The notes beneath the pieces were generated by a model that saw only the letters and a program-made list of their open reading frames with translations, searched no databases and was not told the origin of the DNA. From the NCBI GenBank assembly GCA_003577005.1, contig QEUW01000092.1:1-20682 (forward strand): a stretch of 20,682 nucleotides of DNA. The letters are read 5' to 3'. Positions within the stretch are counted from its first letter, which is position 1; each line of letters opens with the position of its first letter. Of the stretch, positions 7,336 through 14,919 are shown one piece after another. The position numbers and the translations under genes were made by a program. The stretch comes from Chloroflexota bacterium (GTDB taxonomy: Bacteria > Chloroflexota > Anaerolineae > Caldilineales > Caldilineaceae).

Positions 7336-7798
7336 GCACCTTCACCGTAATCACGTGCGTCATCCCTTCCCCTGCCAGCGCCACATGGTTGCTGTCGGCG
7401 GCCTGAAGACAGAGCGTGTGTTCACCCGGGGACAATTCGATCTCGGCCTCCATCTGCGCCTTACCGTAGTGCAGATGCGTCTCGTCGTTGGGGATGCCCT
7501 GGGCAGCGGGGATACAGTCGGTGTCCACCATGACGTGTAGGTGGCCATGATCGGGCTTGACTGCTTCGCCCGCCGGTTCAACGGTAAATCCCTCGGCGCC
7601 AAATTTGACTGTGACCGGGCTGCTCACCTCGGCGCCACTCGCCGGTTCAACAAAGAAGACCCGTGGCCCACTGCTCACCTGCGCCGGCTGCGCGGCACTT
7701 TGTGGCGCCGCACTTCCTCCCTGCGCTGGTTGGACACAGCCGGAATAGGCAAGGCTGGCGAGCAACAGACCGATTATCAAAATAGATGGACGTTGCAT
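7331..7798 (-). CDS. DUF4399-like lipoprotein
   Basis: A 155-residue exported protein. An N-terminal hydrophobic signal (about 5-19) ends in a lipobox-like YSGC with Cys21 as the likely lipid anchor; the Tyr at -3 is atypical. A Ser/Ala/Gln linker follows. The domain (about 45-155) matches the DUF4399 pattern: VFFVEPASGAEVSSPVTVKF, the His motifs DHGHLHVMVD (83-92) and ETHLHYGKAQ (106-115), and SPGEHTLCLQAADSNHVAL. The clustered His residues suggest metal binding, but the family has no settled function and is often mislabelled as RodA in databases. AGGAG precedes the ATG at a normal distance. It is the first gene of the minus-strand membrane group. Its stop codon falls within a 7-nt repeat block. 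Confidence 0.85.
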   Translation of the reverse strand: MQRPSILIIGLLLASLAYSGCVQPAQGGSAAPQSAAQPAQVSSGPRVFFVEPASGAEVSSPVTVKFGAEGFTVEPAGEAVKPDHGHLHVMVDTDCIPAAQGIPNDETHLHYGKAQMEAEIELSPGEHTLCLQAADSNHVALAGEGMTHVITVKVR

Positions 7799-8268
7799 TG
7801 AGTTTCTCCTTTCATTCTGGGTTGGAAAATATCGAAGTAAACGAATCTGATGGGTACTGTTCTATTGTTAGTGTTAGGCAGCTATCATGAGGCATACTAT
7901 ACAAGGAACTCTGTCCCGCTGTCATGGGAGGGCAGCCTTAGCCGGCGCGGGAACTTCTTCCCAGCCAGTTTGGGAAAGGCGTCCCAGTTGCTGGGCGGAG
8001 ATTTCCTAAAGGTTTGTACCAGTGCGAGGATCGTACAAGGATGAGCCCGATTTTTTAGAGGCTGTTTGCAAAGGTAAGGCGCGCAACAGGCGTGTTGAAC
8101 GCAAAGCGTGCGATGCACCTGGATCGACCAATTGGACTCAGGTGCATCACACCGAGCTTTCTCCTACTTTTCAAACAAGTTCTTATCTGTGTTCATCGTG
8201 AGGGTAGCGCCGCAGTAAAGCGCCTGCAAAGGGAAGGATTTGCGGAAAAGTAGAGCTGAAAGCGTAGG
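7799..8268. other. 470-bp intergenic region between divergent genes
   Basis: Separates the DUF4399-like gene (-) and RNase HI (+), so it must hold promoters for both, though I cannot assign boxes with confidence. It contains several short inverted repeats: CCCAG/CTGGG (7983-7987/7991-7995), TTGTAC/GTACAA (8014-8019/8033-8038) and a stronger palindrome at 8108-8152. The short open frames here have no coding look. Confidence 0.5.
8108..8152. repeat. Long palindrome upstream of RNase HI
   Basis: GATGCACCTG (8112-8121) pairs perfectly with CAGGTGCATC (8139-8148). The stem extends by GTG/CAC across one mismatch. The loop contains the self-complementary CCAATTGG (8128-8135). It could be an operator, a terminator without T-tract, or a dispersed palindrome. 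It lies 117 nt before the RNase HI start. Confidence 0.5.
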
Positions 8269-8790
8269 ATGGGTACAGCTATGGTTGAAAGTAAACCCGT
8301 GGTCATCTATACCGACGGCGGCTGTATCGGTAACCCGGGGCCGGGAGGCTGGGCGGCGCTGTTGCGCTATGGCGACCACGAGCGCGAGCTGAGTGGCCGC
8401 ATGCGTGAGACCACCAATAACCGCATGGAGTTGCGCGCCGCGATCGAGGCGCTAGAAGCGTTGAAACGCCCTTGCCGGGTCGAGATTCACACCGACAGCG
8501 AATATCTGCGCAACGGTATCACCAAGTGGGTCCACGCCTGGCGACGCAACAACTGGCGCACCGCCGGCAAGAAGCCGGTTAAAAATCAAGACCTCTGGCG
8601 GCGGCTCCTCGCCGCTATTGAGCGCCACGAAGCGGCCGGCGGGGTCGAGTGGCGTTGGCTGAAGGGCCACGCCGGGGACGAGTTCAACGAGCGGGTCGAT
8701 CAACTGGCCAACGAAGCAGCGCGCAGCGTCACCGCAGAGGACCCTGCGGACGAGCGAGAGCTAGAAAACTCCGACGACCTGTTCGCCTAG
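8269..8790 (+). CDS. rnhA: Ribonuclease HI
   Basis: Cleaves the RNA strand of RNA-DNA hybrids in the cytoplasm (R-loops, primers). The 173 residues contain the full catalytic set: D16 in [18 protein letters not shown]54 in NNRMELRA, D76 in [12 protein letters not shown], and D144 in NERVDQLA, with H134 in the flexible WLKGHAG loop. The basic handle ([21 protein letters not shown], about 86-106) typical of the E. coli-type enzyme is present. A short acidic tail (153-173) extends beyond the family core. Start: ATG 8269 has little ribosome site; ATG 8281 (Met5) has AGGA 11 nt upstream and may be the true start. It converges with the next gene, with only 6 nt between stops. Confidence 0.96.
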   Translation: MGTAMVESKPVVIYTDGGCIGNPGPGGWAALLRYGDHERELSGRMRETTNNRMELRAAIEALEALKRPCRVEIHTDSEYLRNGITKWVHAWRRNNWRTAGKKPVKNQDLWRRLLAAIERHEAAGGVEWRWLKGHAGDEFNERVDQLANEAARSVTAEDPADERELENSDDLFA

Positions 8791-8796
8791 CTGCTG

Positions 8797-9363
8797 TCAC
8801 CGCTGCACCGGACGCACCAGCGCTGCCACTACCGCAGCCAACAACACCCAGGCAGCTAGTTCGTACAAGACGTTTCCCAGCGTATGCCCCCACGGCAAAT
8901 GAAACCAGATGGGGTCGGCCAGCGTGATAAAGTTGGTGCCGAGCAGCCCGGCCAGCACGACGATGGCAAATCGATGCGGATAGCGATTGTTACGCGCAAG
9001 GGCAAGAATCAGAACCGCCACCAGCGCAACGGTGGCGTAGTGGAGCGTGCCCAACAGTATCTTCCCTGGGCTTTGCGGATCGACGCCCTCACGCACATAG
9101 CTCAGTAGATAAAACGGGCCGCGGCGGTGCTGCTCCACAAAGCGGGCGAAGCTCTCGGATGTGTTGCGCGGCCAGGGCATAAAATAGACACCTGTCGCTG
9201 TCTCGTTTTCGACCAACAGTTGGGTAATCGCCTCGCTGTTGGGCAGCGCACGAAAGACGCCAAGCGGGTCGGCCAGCCAGGCCCAGAAGACCATGCCCCA
9301 GACCACCAGCACAACCGTCCCGGCCAGCGTGCCCAACACGAAGTCTCGAAGGCGGATGGTCAT
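8797..9363 (-). CDS. Four-helix membrane protein, unknown function
   Basis: A 188-residue membrane protein when started at ATG 9361-9363, which has GAGGAA upstream and begins just before the first helix. A longer reading from GTG 9412-9414 would add 17 Gln/Glu-rich residues and lacks a ribosome site. Hydrophobic segments lie near residues 8-31, 105-125, 130-152 and 157-180. Between helices 1 and 2 is a soluble loop with the pattern LPNSEAITQLL, GVYFMPWP, then GPFYLLSYVREGVDPQSPGK. I recall similar loops in uncharacterised bacterial membrane proteins but cannot name a function. It directly follows the thiolase gene on the same strand, so it may be the last cistron of the beta-oxidation transcript; no functional link is evident. 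Confidence 0.78.
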   Translation of the reverse strand: MTIRLRDFVLGTLAGTVVLVVWGMVFWAWLADPLGVFRALPNSEAITQLLVENETATGVYFMPWPRNTSESFARFVEQHRRGPFYLLSYVREGVDPQSPGKILLGTLHYATVALVAVLILALARNNRYPHRFAIVVLAGLLGTNFITLADPIWFHLPWGHTLGNVLYELAAWVLLAAVVAALVRPVQR

Positions 9364-9420
9364 GTGCTGGCTTCCTCTGGCTTCCTGTTGTTGCTGAAGA
9401 AATTCTTCCAGCACATTACA

Positions 9421-10596
9421 TTAATTCAAGTTTTCAATTATCCCGGCGGCGCCCATGCCGCCACCGATACACATGGTGATCAGACCGAACTGCCCGTTGC
9501 GGCGTTTGAGTTCGTGGATCAGCTGCACGGTCAGCTTGGCTCCGGTGCAGCCGAGCGGGTGGCCCAGCGCGATCGCCCCACCGTTGACATTGACCTTCTC
9601 CTCATCCATCCCCACCTCGCGAATGACGGCTAGCGCCTGGGCGGCAAAGGCCTCGTTCAACTCGATCAGGTCGATCTCTTGCAGCTCCAGACCCGCCAGC
9701 TTGAGCGCCTTGGGCACGGCGACCGTGGGGCCGATCCCCATGACTTCGGGCCGTACGCCGCCGACGGCAAAGCTGACAAAGCGCGCCAGTGGCTTCAGCC
9801 CCAATGCACGCGCTTTCTCCTCGCTCATGATCAACACCACTGCGGCGCCATCGCTGGTCTGGCTGCTGTTGCCCGCCGTCACCGTGCCCTGGGTGTGAAA
9901 GGCTGGCTTGAGGCGAGCCAGCGCCTCAGCCGAGGTATCGCGACGGATGCCCTCATCCTTGTCAAAGACGTAGCTCATCTCCTGCACGCTGCTGCCGTTG
10001 CCACTCTGTATTGTCACATGCAGCGGCGTCACTTCGGCGTCGAACTTGCCGGCGTCTTGGGCGGCGGCGGCGCGTTGGTGGCTGCGCAGGGCAAAGGCAT
10101 CGGCCTCCTCGCGCGAGATTTCATACTGGCGGGCCACATTCTCGGCGGTCAGCCCCATGCCGATATAGACGCCTGGGTATTCTTCGGCCAGCATGGGGTT
10201 GGCGGCAAACTTGTTGCCGACCATGGGCACCATCGACATGCTTTCCACGCCCCCGGCGATGATAGCGTCACCCATACCGGTCATAATCTGCTGGGCAGCA
10301 GTGGCGATGGTCTGCAACCCGCTGGAGCAGAAACGATTCACCGTCTGCCCGCAAACCGTTTCCGGCAGACCGGCGCGCAAGAGCGCAATTCGGGCCACAT
10401 TCATCCCCTGTTCCGCTTCAGGGAATGCGCAGCCGAGCACCACGTCCTCGATTTCAGCGGCCTCGACTCCCGCGCGCTCCACCACGGCCTTGATGACCTC
10501 CGCCGCCATATCATCCGGCCGCGTCGTCCGCAAACCCCCTCGCGGCGCCTTCCCCACGGCCGTTCTCACCGCCGATACAATCACTGCGTTACGCAT
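9421..10596 (-). CDS. fadA: Acetyl-CoA acyltransferase (thiolase)
   Basis: Catalyses the last step of fatty-acid beta-oxidation: thiolytic cleavage of 3-ketoacyl-CoA to acetyl-CoA and a shortened acyl-CoA, in the cytoplasm. The 391 residues match the family length. Catalytic residues are in place: nucleophile C90 in [12 protein letters not shown]346 in [16 protein letters not shown], and C376 in [12 protein letters not shown]. The N-terminus [16 protein letters not shown] is typical. GGGAG precedes the ATG at a normal distance. The gene lies 66 nt downstream of the FadN-like gene in the same direction, the usual multienzyme pairing, separated by a repeat block. A biosynthetic acetoacetyl-CoA thiolase is the alternative, but the context favours degradation. 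Confidence 0.95.
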   Translation of the reverse strand: MRNAVIVSAVRTAVGKAPRGGLRTTRPDDMAAEVIKAVVERAGVEAAEIEDVVLGCAFPEAEQGMNVARIALLRAGLPETVCGQTVNRFCSSGLQTIATAAQQIMTGMGDAIIAGGVESMSMVPMVGNKFAANPMLAEEYPGVYIGMGLTAENVARQYEISREEADAFALRSHQRAAAAQDAGKFDAEVTPLHVTIQSGNGSSVQEMSYVFDKDEGIRRDTSAEALARLKPAFHTQGTVTAGNSSQTSDGAAVVLIMSEEKARALGLKPLARFVSFAVGGVRPEVMGIGPTVAVPKALKLAGLELQEIDLIELNEAFAAQALAVIREVGMDEEKVNVNGGAIALGHPLGCTGAKLTVQLIHELKRRNGQFGLITMCIGGGMGAAGIIENLN

Positions 10597-10618
10597 GTGT
10601 TTTCTCCCAGTGGACGTT

Positions 10619-10671
10619 TAGGGGGAGTAGGGAATGGGGTCACCATCCCTACCCCCCATTCCCTAATTCCT
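10619..10671. repeat. Heptamer-type repeat block between fadN and thiolase
   Basis: TAGGGAATGGGG (10628-10639) is a perfect 12-bp inverse complement of CCCCATTCCCTA (10654-10665). The right arm reads as 7-nt units CATCCCT, ACCCCCC, ATTCCCT, AATTCCT (10644-10671). The TAG stop of fadN (10663-10665, minus strand) lies inside it, so the block begins at the end of the upstream gene. Confidence 0.75.
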
Positions 10672-13113
10672 CAACGGCTTTCCGTGCTCCAACATGTACC
10701 AGATCCGCTCCTGCGTCTTCGCTTCACCGGCCAGGCTCAGGACTGCCTCGCGCTCCAGGTCGAGGAAGTATTGCTCGTCCATCCATGCCGGGGCGCTGAG
10801 GTTGCCGCCGCTGAGTACATGCGCCAGTTTGCCGGCGATCTTGGCATCGTGTTTGCTGATATAGCCGCCTGCTTGAAGCGAGTAGACCTCGATCTTCATG
10901 CTGGCGAGCATATCGCGCCCGGCGGCGTAGACATTGCCTGTGGTGGCCGGCGGCGTGTAGCCGATTTGCCCCAGGTGTAAAACCTCCGCCTTGGCCAGGG
11001 CGAGCAGATGGTCCGCATTCATAATAATGGGGTCGTTTGGAGCAAGGAAGCCAAGGTCACGCGCCTCCGCCGCCGAGGTAGAAACTTTGGCAAAGCCAAT
11101 GGTCTCAAAAACCTGGCGCAAGTAGGGTGTCGGGTTGACATTGGTGGCATGCATATGCGCGCCCAGAGGGCCCCCGACCACCCGGCGCACCAATTCCTTA
11201 CAGCCGCCCCAGCCGGGAATGATACCTACGCCAAACTCCACCAGACCCATATATGTCTCGGCGTGGGCCAGGATGCGGTCCGCCGCCAGGCAGACCTCGA
11301 CGCCGCCGCCCAACACCCGTTGGAAAGGAGCAGCGACGACCGGTTTGGGCGCCATCCGCAACGCCATGAGGATATCCTGGCCCTGTTTGAGGACCTGCTC
11401 CAACTCTTGCCACTGGCCGGCCTGGATCAGCGTGCCAAAGATGAAGAGGTTGACGCCAGCGCTAAAGTGCTGCCCCTCGTTGCCGATCACCAGACCAGTA
11501 GCGTTGCCGTGCAGCCGTTCAACTGCCTTCTGTGCCATCTCAAAGATGCCGGGGTCGAGCGAATTTACCTTGCTGTGGAATTCGAGCAACAGCACGCCGT
11601 CGCCCATATCGAGCAGGCTTGCCGAATCGTTCTCCTCCAAAGCAGGACGCACTCGTTTGATCTCGCTGATCTTCAACTCCAGTGGGCTGCGCTCGATGGG
11701 GATATATTGCTTGTCGTGGGCACTGTAAACCTCGCGGGCGCCGTTACGGTAGCGGTAAAAGGTGTCGTGACCGTTTTGCAGCATCTCCTTCACCCAGGGC
11801 GCCACGGTCAGCCCTTCACCTTCCATGCGGGCGGTGGTTTCGGCCACGCCGAGCACGTCCCACGTCTCGAAGGGGCCGAGTTCCCAACCAAAGCCCCACT
11901 TCATAGCGTTGTCGATGTCGACCAGGCTGTCGGCGATTTCGGGGATGCGCTTGGAGGCGTAGGCGAGGGTGTGCGAAAGCGTGTGCCAGATCAGCTCGCC
12001 GGCTGCGTCCTCGGCGCTGGTCAGCTCGCGCAGACGGTCGGGCAGCGGCAGGTTGCGGGCGGCGCCGACGCTGGCCCAGCGCGGCTTTTGCGGTGCGATA
12101 TAGTCGATCTCACCGGCTTCGGCCGCGGCCTGCAAATCGAGCCCCCAAAAGCTTTTGTTGCCCTTGTCATCGACGACCGTTTTGTAGAAGCCCTGGCCCG
12201 TCTTCTGGCCGAGCAGCTTGTTGTCGAGCAACGCCCTGAAGACGCCGGACATGTTGGGGGCGCGCAAGACCTCCCGGTCTTCGTCATTGGGGATCATAGG
12301 GTAGAGATTTTCGGTGACGAGCGCGGCCACGTCGATCCCCACGATGTCGTGCAGGCGGAAAGTGGCCGAACGGGGCCGCCCCAGGAGAGCGCCGGTGAGT
12401 GCATCGACCTGCTCCACGGTGTACCCGTTCTCGATGGCAAACTCGATGAGGTCGCTCTCGATATAGGTGAACATACGATTGGCGATAAAGTTGGGCGTAT
12501 CCTTGCAGATCACCACCCCTTTGCCTAAAATGTTCTCGGCAAAACTCTTGATGCGCTGGACGATGGCCGGGTCGGTATCGGGTGTCGGGATCACTTCGAG
12601 CAGGTGTAAATAGCGCGGGGGGTTGAAAAAGTGAGTGCCCACAAAGCGCCGCTTAAAGGCGTCTCCCCGCCCCTCGCTGATGATGTGGATGGGGATGCCC
12701 GATGTGTTGGTGCTGATGATGGCGTGGGCAGGCGCTGCCGCCTCGATACGCGCCATGAGTTGCTGTTTTGGTTCCGGTTTCTCGACAATGACCTCGATGA
12801 TCCAGTCGCTCTGCTGTGCGGCCCGCTCCAGGTCATCGGTCAGATTGCCAATCGTGATGCGGCTGGCCGTTTTGGCCGTAAAGAGGTTGGCAGGCCGGGC
12901 GTTGACCATGCGGTCGTAGCCAGCCTGGACGATACGGTTGCGTACCTTTGGGTGTTCCAATGTCAGACCGGCGGCGGCCTCTTGCGGCGTCAGCTCGGTG
13001 GGCGCAATGTCGAGCAGCGTCACCGGCATTCCGGCGTTGGCGAGATGACCGGCAATCGCCGCGCCCATCGTGCCTGCGCCGATGACCGTGACCTGGTTGA
13101 TTCCATATGGCAT
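10663..13113 (-). CDS. fadN: 3-hydroxyacyl-CoA dehydrogenase / enoyl-CoA hydratase (FadN type)
   Basis: A bifunctional beta-oxidation enzyme that hydrates enoyl-CoA and oxidises 3-hydroxyacyl-CoA with NAD+. In its 816 residues the dehydrogenase comes first, as in B. subtilis FadN and unlike E. coli FadB. The NAD-binding Rossmann fold has VTVIGAGTMGAAIAGHLANA (9-28); the catalytic pair is H161 (GTHFFNPPRYLHLLE) and E173; NFIANRM (208-214) lies near the domain join. C-terminal dehydrogenase repeats (about 215-460) follow. The crotonase-fold hydratase (about 498-690) has the oxyanion-hole segments HFSAGVNL (549-556) and GGGVEVCLAADR (602-613), with Glu residues E606 and E626 (MGLVEFGVGIIPGWGG) as the likely acid/base pair. 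AGGAG lies before the ATG. It is the first gene of the unit with the thiolase. No acyl-CoA dehydrogenase is seen in the window. Confidence 0.95.
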   Translation of the reverse strand: MPYGINQVTVIGAGTMGAAIAGHLANAGMPVTLLDIAPTELTPQEAAAGLTLEHPKVRNRIVQAGYDRMVNARPANLFTAKTASRITIGNLTDDLERAAQQSDWIIEVIVEKPEPKQQLMARIEAAAPAHAIISTNTSGIPIHIISEGRGDAFKRRFVGTHFFNPPRYLHLLEVIPTPDTDPAIVQRIKSFAENILGKGVVICKDTPNFIANRMFTYIESDLIEFAIENGYTVEQVDALTGALLGRPRSATFRLHDIVGIDVAALVTENLYPMIPNDEDREVLRAPNMSGVFRALLDNKLLGQKTGQGFYKTVVDDKGNKSFWGLDLQAAAEAGEIDYIAPQKPRWASVGAARNLPLPDRLRELTSAEDAAGELIWHTLSHTLAYASKRIPEIADSLVDIDNAMKWGFGWELGPFETWDVLGVAETTARMEGEGLTVAPWVKEMLQNGHDTFYRYRNGAREVYSAHDKQYIPIERSPLELKISEIKRVRPALEENDSASLLDMGDGVLLLEFHSKVNSLDPGIFEMAQKAVERLHGNATGLVIGNEGQHFSAGVNLFIFGTLIQAGQWQELEQVLKQGQDILMALRMAPKPVVAAPFQRVLGGGVEVCLAADRILAHAETYMGLVEFGVGIIPGWGGCKELVRRVVGGPLGAHMHATNVNPTPYLRQVFETIGFAKVSTSAAEARDLGFLAPNDPIIMNADHLLALAKAEVLHLGQIGYTPPATTGNVYAAGRDMLASMKIEVYSLQAGGYISKHDAKIAGKLAHVLSGGNLSAPAWMDEQYFLDLEREAVLSLAGEAKTQERIWYMLEHGKPLRN

Positions 13114-13728
13114 GGCGGTCTTTCTCCTTGCTAAAACGTGGGAGCTACGAAGGCATAGGTTCCATATGCCGGTCTCTTGTCTGGAAGTGTAGCTTGTCCA
13201 CCCTACTCTGACACATCGATGTTGCGGGGCAGTTTTGGATCAATGGCGCCGGCACTGCCTGCGACGCATCCGTGGAGTGTAAATCAACCGGCGCCAGTCG
13301 TCAAGGCAGATGGCGCGCCAGGATCGGACATGCCAAACGTATGACAAAGGGCACGAACGCAGCCTGGGAAAAGGCGACCAGGGAGGACGTTCTGGCGCCA
13401 GCGTCTTCCTATCATACGCGATCTTGGACGAGTTATGTATACTTGCTACGCGATTGTGCAACGACATCAAGGTAAAAATCATACAAGATTTTGCTAAAAC
13501 GCCCAATGCCGTTCACAATAGCTATACCAGCTTTTCTTGCGGCGCGAAGGATAGATAGGCGAATTGAGATATAAATTAGTAGAGAACGGTGGCCGGATGG
13601 TCGCGACCAGCGTTACTTTCGAACGTCAACCTGATCAGGTGATCGATCGTGATCGTTCGAACAAGCTGTGCGGCCGGCTGCTAATGTGAACATACAGGGC
13701 GCCGCCGTTCCATTGAGGAAAACAACCT
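13114..13728. other. 615-bp divergent intergenic region
   Basis: Lies between fadN (-) and thyX (+) and should hold promoters for both. It is rich in palindromes: TGGCGCCGG (13244-13252) opposite CCGGCGCCA (13288-13296), TGGCGCGCCA (13311-13320), CTGGCGCCAG (13392-13401), and a cluster at 13618-13661. A possible minus-strand promoter for fadN is TTGCAC then TACATA with 16 nt between, near 13437-13464, but this is weak. Overlapping open frames at 13240-13558 give no recognisable protein and contradict each other in frame. Confidence 0.5.
13618..13661. promoter_or_regulatory. Palindrome cluster upstream of thyX, possible operator
   Basis: TTCGAACG (13618-13625) and CGTTCGAA (13654-13661) form an inverted repeat that encloses the perfect 10-bp palindrome CCTGATCAGG (13630-13639) and GATCGATC (13641-13648). 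It lies about 70-110 nt before the thyX ATG, a usual place for an operator. No regulator can be named. Confidence 0.4.
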
Positions 13729-14781
13729 ATGCAGATTGAACTCGTGGCCTACACTCAGCCCAATCCGGCGCTGACGCCGGAAGCTGTGGCAGACTTTAGC
13801 GATTTGGCCTCCTTGTGGCGGGGCAAAGGCACCTTTGCCGAAAATGTCATCGAGTATGCCGGTCGCGTCTGCTACCGCAGCACCGAACGGATGGGCACGG
13901 CGCCCGAATTCATTGCCGCCCGCGTGCGCGAAGGGCACGAGGACATCATCGAGCACATCGTGGTGACGGTGCGCATCACCGGCAGCGATGCGCCGCTGCG
14001 CTGGCGCATGGTCAACCGCCACTGCGAAGTGAGCGAATTGGGCGACGGCGCCTGGCTTGTCAGTGGCAACACACGGGTGTGGCTCGATTTCTTTCGCCGC
14101 GGCATTGCGCTGGAGGCGCTGCCCATCCTCAAGGAGGTGACGCCCGCGGTCTTTGCTGAGTTTCAGACGATGGACGGTTGTAGGCTGCCCGATCCATCGC
14201 CCGTTGCCCATCACCCATCGCTGGCACCGGTTCAGGACAGCCCGATGCGCGTCACGCTGTTGGGGTACACACAACCCGTGTTCGATGACCCAGCGCTGCT
14301 GGAGCACCACGGCTCGGCTGTCTTCTTGTTCGAGGGGATCAGCCGGACATGCACGCACCAATTGGTGCGACACCGGCTTGGCAGCTTCAGTCAAGAATCG
14401 CAAAGATATGTAGACCTTACCAAAGGCGGTTGGAACGCCGTCACACCCCCTTCGGTTGCCGCTTCACCACAGGCTGTGGAAAAGCTGGCAGCTTTTTGGA
14501 CGATGGCCGAAGAGGTGTATGCCGAATTCCGTCGGTTGGGCATCCGCAAAGAAGATGCGCGCTTTCTGCTTCCGAACGCCGCCGAGACGCGCATCGTCAC
14601 GACCATGAACTTTGCCGCCTGGAGCCACTTCTTCTGGCTGCGCGCCGTAGACAAGGCGGCCCAGTGGGAGATCCGAGCCATGGGCCAGCACGCCCTCAGG
14701 ATGCTCTATACGGTGGCGCCAATCGTCTTTCAAGAGCATTGGAATGTTTATCAAGAGCGGTTTGCAAACAGCGATACGTAG
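13729..14781 (+). CDS. thyX: FAD-dependent thymidylate synthase ThyX, double-domain form
   Basis: Makes dTMP from dUMP using methylene-tetrahydrofolate and FADH2. The signature RHRxxSxxxxSxR is intact (R214, H215, R216, S219, S224, R226), and the C-terminus is typical ([20 protein letters not shown], then [20 protein letters not shown]). The protein is 350 residues, well above the usual 210-260. It looks like two ThyX copies in tandem. Copy 1 (1-146) keeps AGRVCYRST, the GHEDIIEH segment and NTRVWLDFF, but has VNRHCEVSE where the signature should be. Copy 2 begins at Met173 ([11 protein letters not shown], compare [11 protein letters not shown] at 1), lacks the GHExxxEH part and holds the signature. 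The 26-residue linker is coded by a heptamer array. GAGGA precedes the ATG at 13729. It leads a plus-strand group with cysD, with no clear functional link. Confidence 0.93.
   Translation: MQIELVAYTQPNPALTPEAVADFSDLASLWRGKGTFAENVIEYAGRVCYRSTERMGTAPEFIAARVREGHEDIIEHIVVTVRITGSDAPLRWRMVNRHCEVSELGDGAWLVSGNTRVWLDFFRRGIALEALPILKEVTPAVFAEFQTMDGCRLPDPSPVAHHPSLAPVQDSPMRVTLLGYTQPVFDDPALLEHHGSAVFLFEGISRTCTHQLVRHRLGSFSQESQRYVDLTKGGWNAVTPPSVAASPQAVEKLAAFWTMAEEVYAEFRRLGIRKEDARFLLPNAAETRIVTTMNFAAWSHFFWLRAVDKAAQWEIRAMGQHALRMLYTVAPIVFQEHWNVYQERFANSDT
14167..14221. repeat. In-frame heptamer array in the ThyX linker
   Basis: Left units ACGATGG, ACGGTTG (14167-14180); right units CCATCGC, CCGTTGC, CCATCAC, CCATCGC (14194-14221). 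The right units are near inverse complements of the left ones. The array codes for the linker between the two ThyX halves. Confidence 0.8.
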
Positions 14782-14783
14782 TT

Positions 14784-14895
14784 CGTAATGCGTAATCCGT
14801 GTCAAAGCCTAGCTTCTTACGCATTACGCATTACGCATTATGCATTATGCATCACGCATCACGCATCACGCATTACGCACCACGTATTACGTAGG
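14784..14895. repeat. Heptamer array between thyX and cysD
   Basis: Eleven consecutive 7-nt units at 14819-14895: ACGCATT three times, ATGCATT, ATGCATC, ACGCATC twice, ACGCATT, ACGCACC, ACGTATT, ACGTAGG. An opposing left arm, CGTAATGCGTAAT (14784-14796), is a perfect inverse complement of ATTACGCATTACG (14823-14835). The block starts 2 nt after the thyX TAG stop and ends just before the cysD ribosome site. Translated, it gives the artefact peptide ITHYALCITHHASRITHH in an over-extended cysD frame. Confidence 0.9.
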
Positions 14896-14919
14896 ACAAA
14901 AGGAGCTCATCCAACGGCT

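Noticed and set aside
7850..8118. Short open frames in the 470-bp spacer
   Set aside because: Opposed overlapping frames with no family resemblance, sitting among small inverted repeats.
9679..10980. 433-residue plus-strand open frame
   Set aside because: A long antisense shadow of thiolase and fadN in a GC-rich genome; both minus-strand genes have complete catalytic motifs.
11008..12528. 506-residue plus-strand open frame
   Set aside because: Antisense to fadN; His/Asp/Gly/Val-rich composition typical of reverse-strand shadows and no known domain.
13240..13558. Short overlapping open frames in the fadN-thyX spacer
   Set aside because: Three frames overlap on both strands, none has a convincing ribosome site or a protein-like hydrophobic pattern.
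14819..14895. Tandem array considered as CRISPR
   Set aside because: Units are 7 nt and directly adjacent with no unique spacers; no cas gene is nearby.
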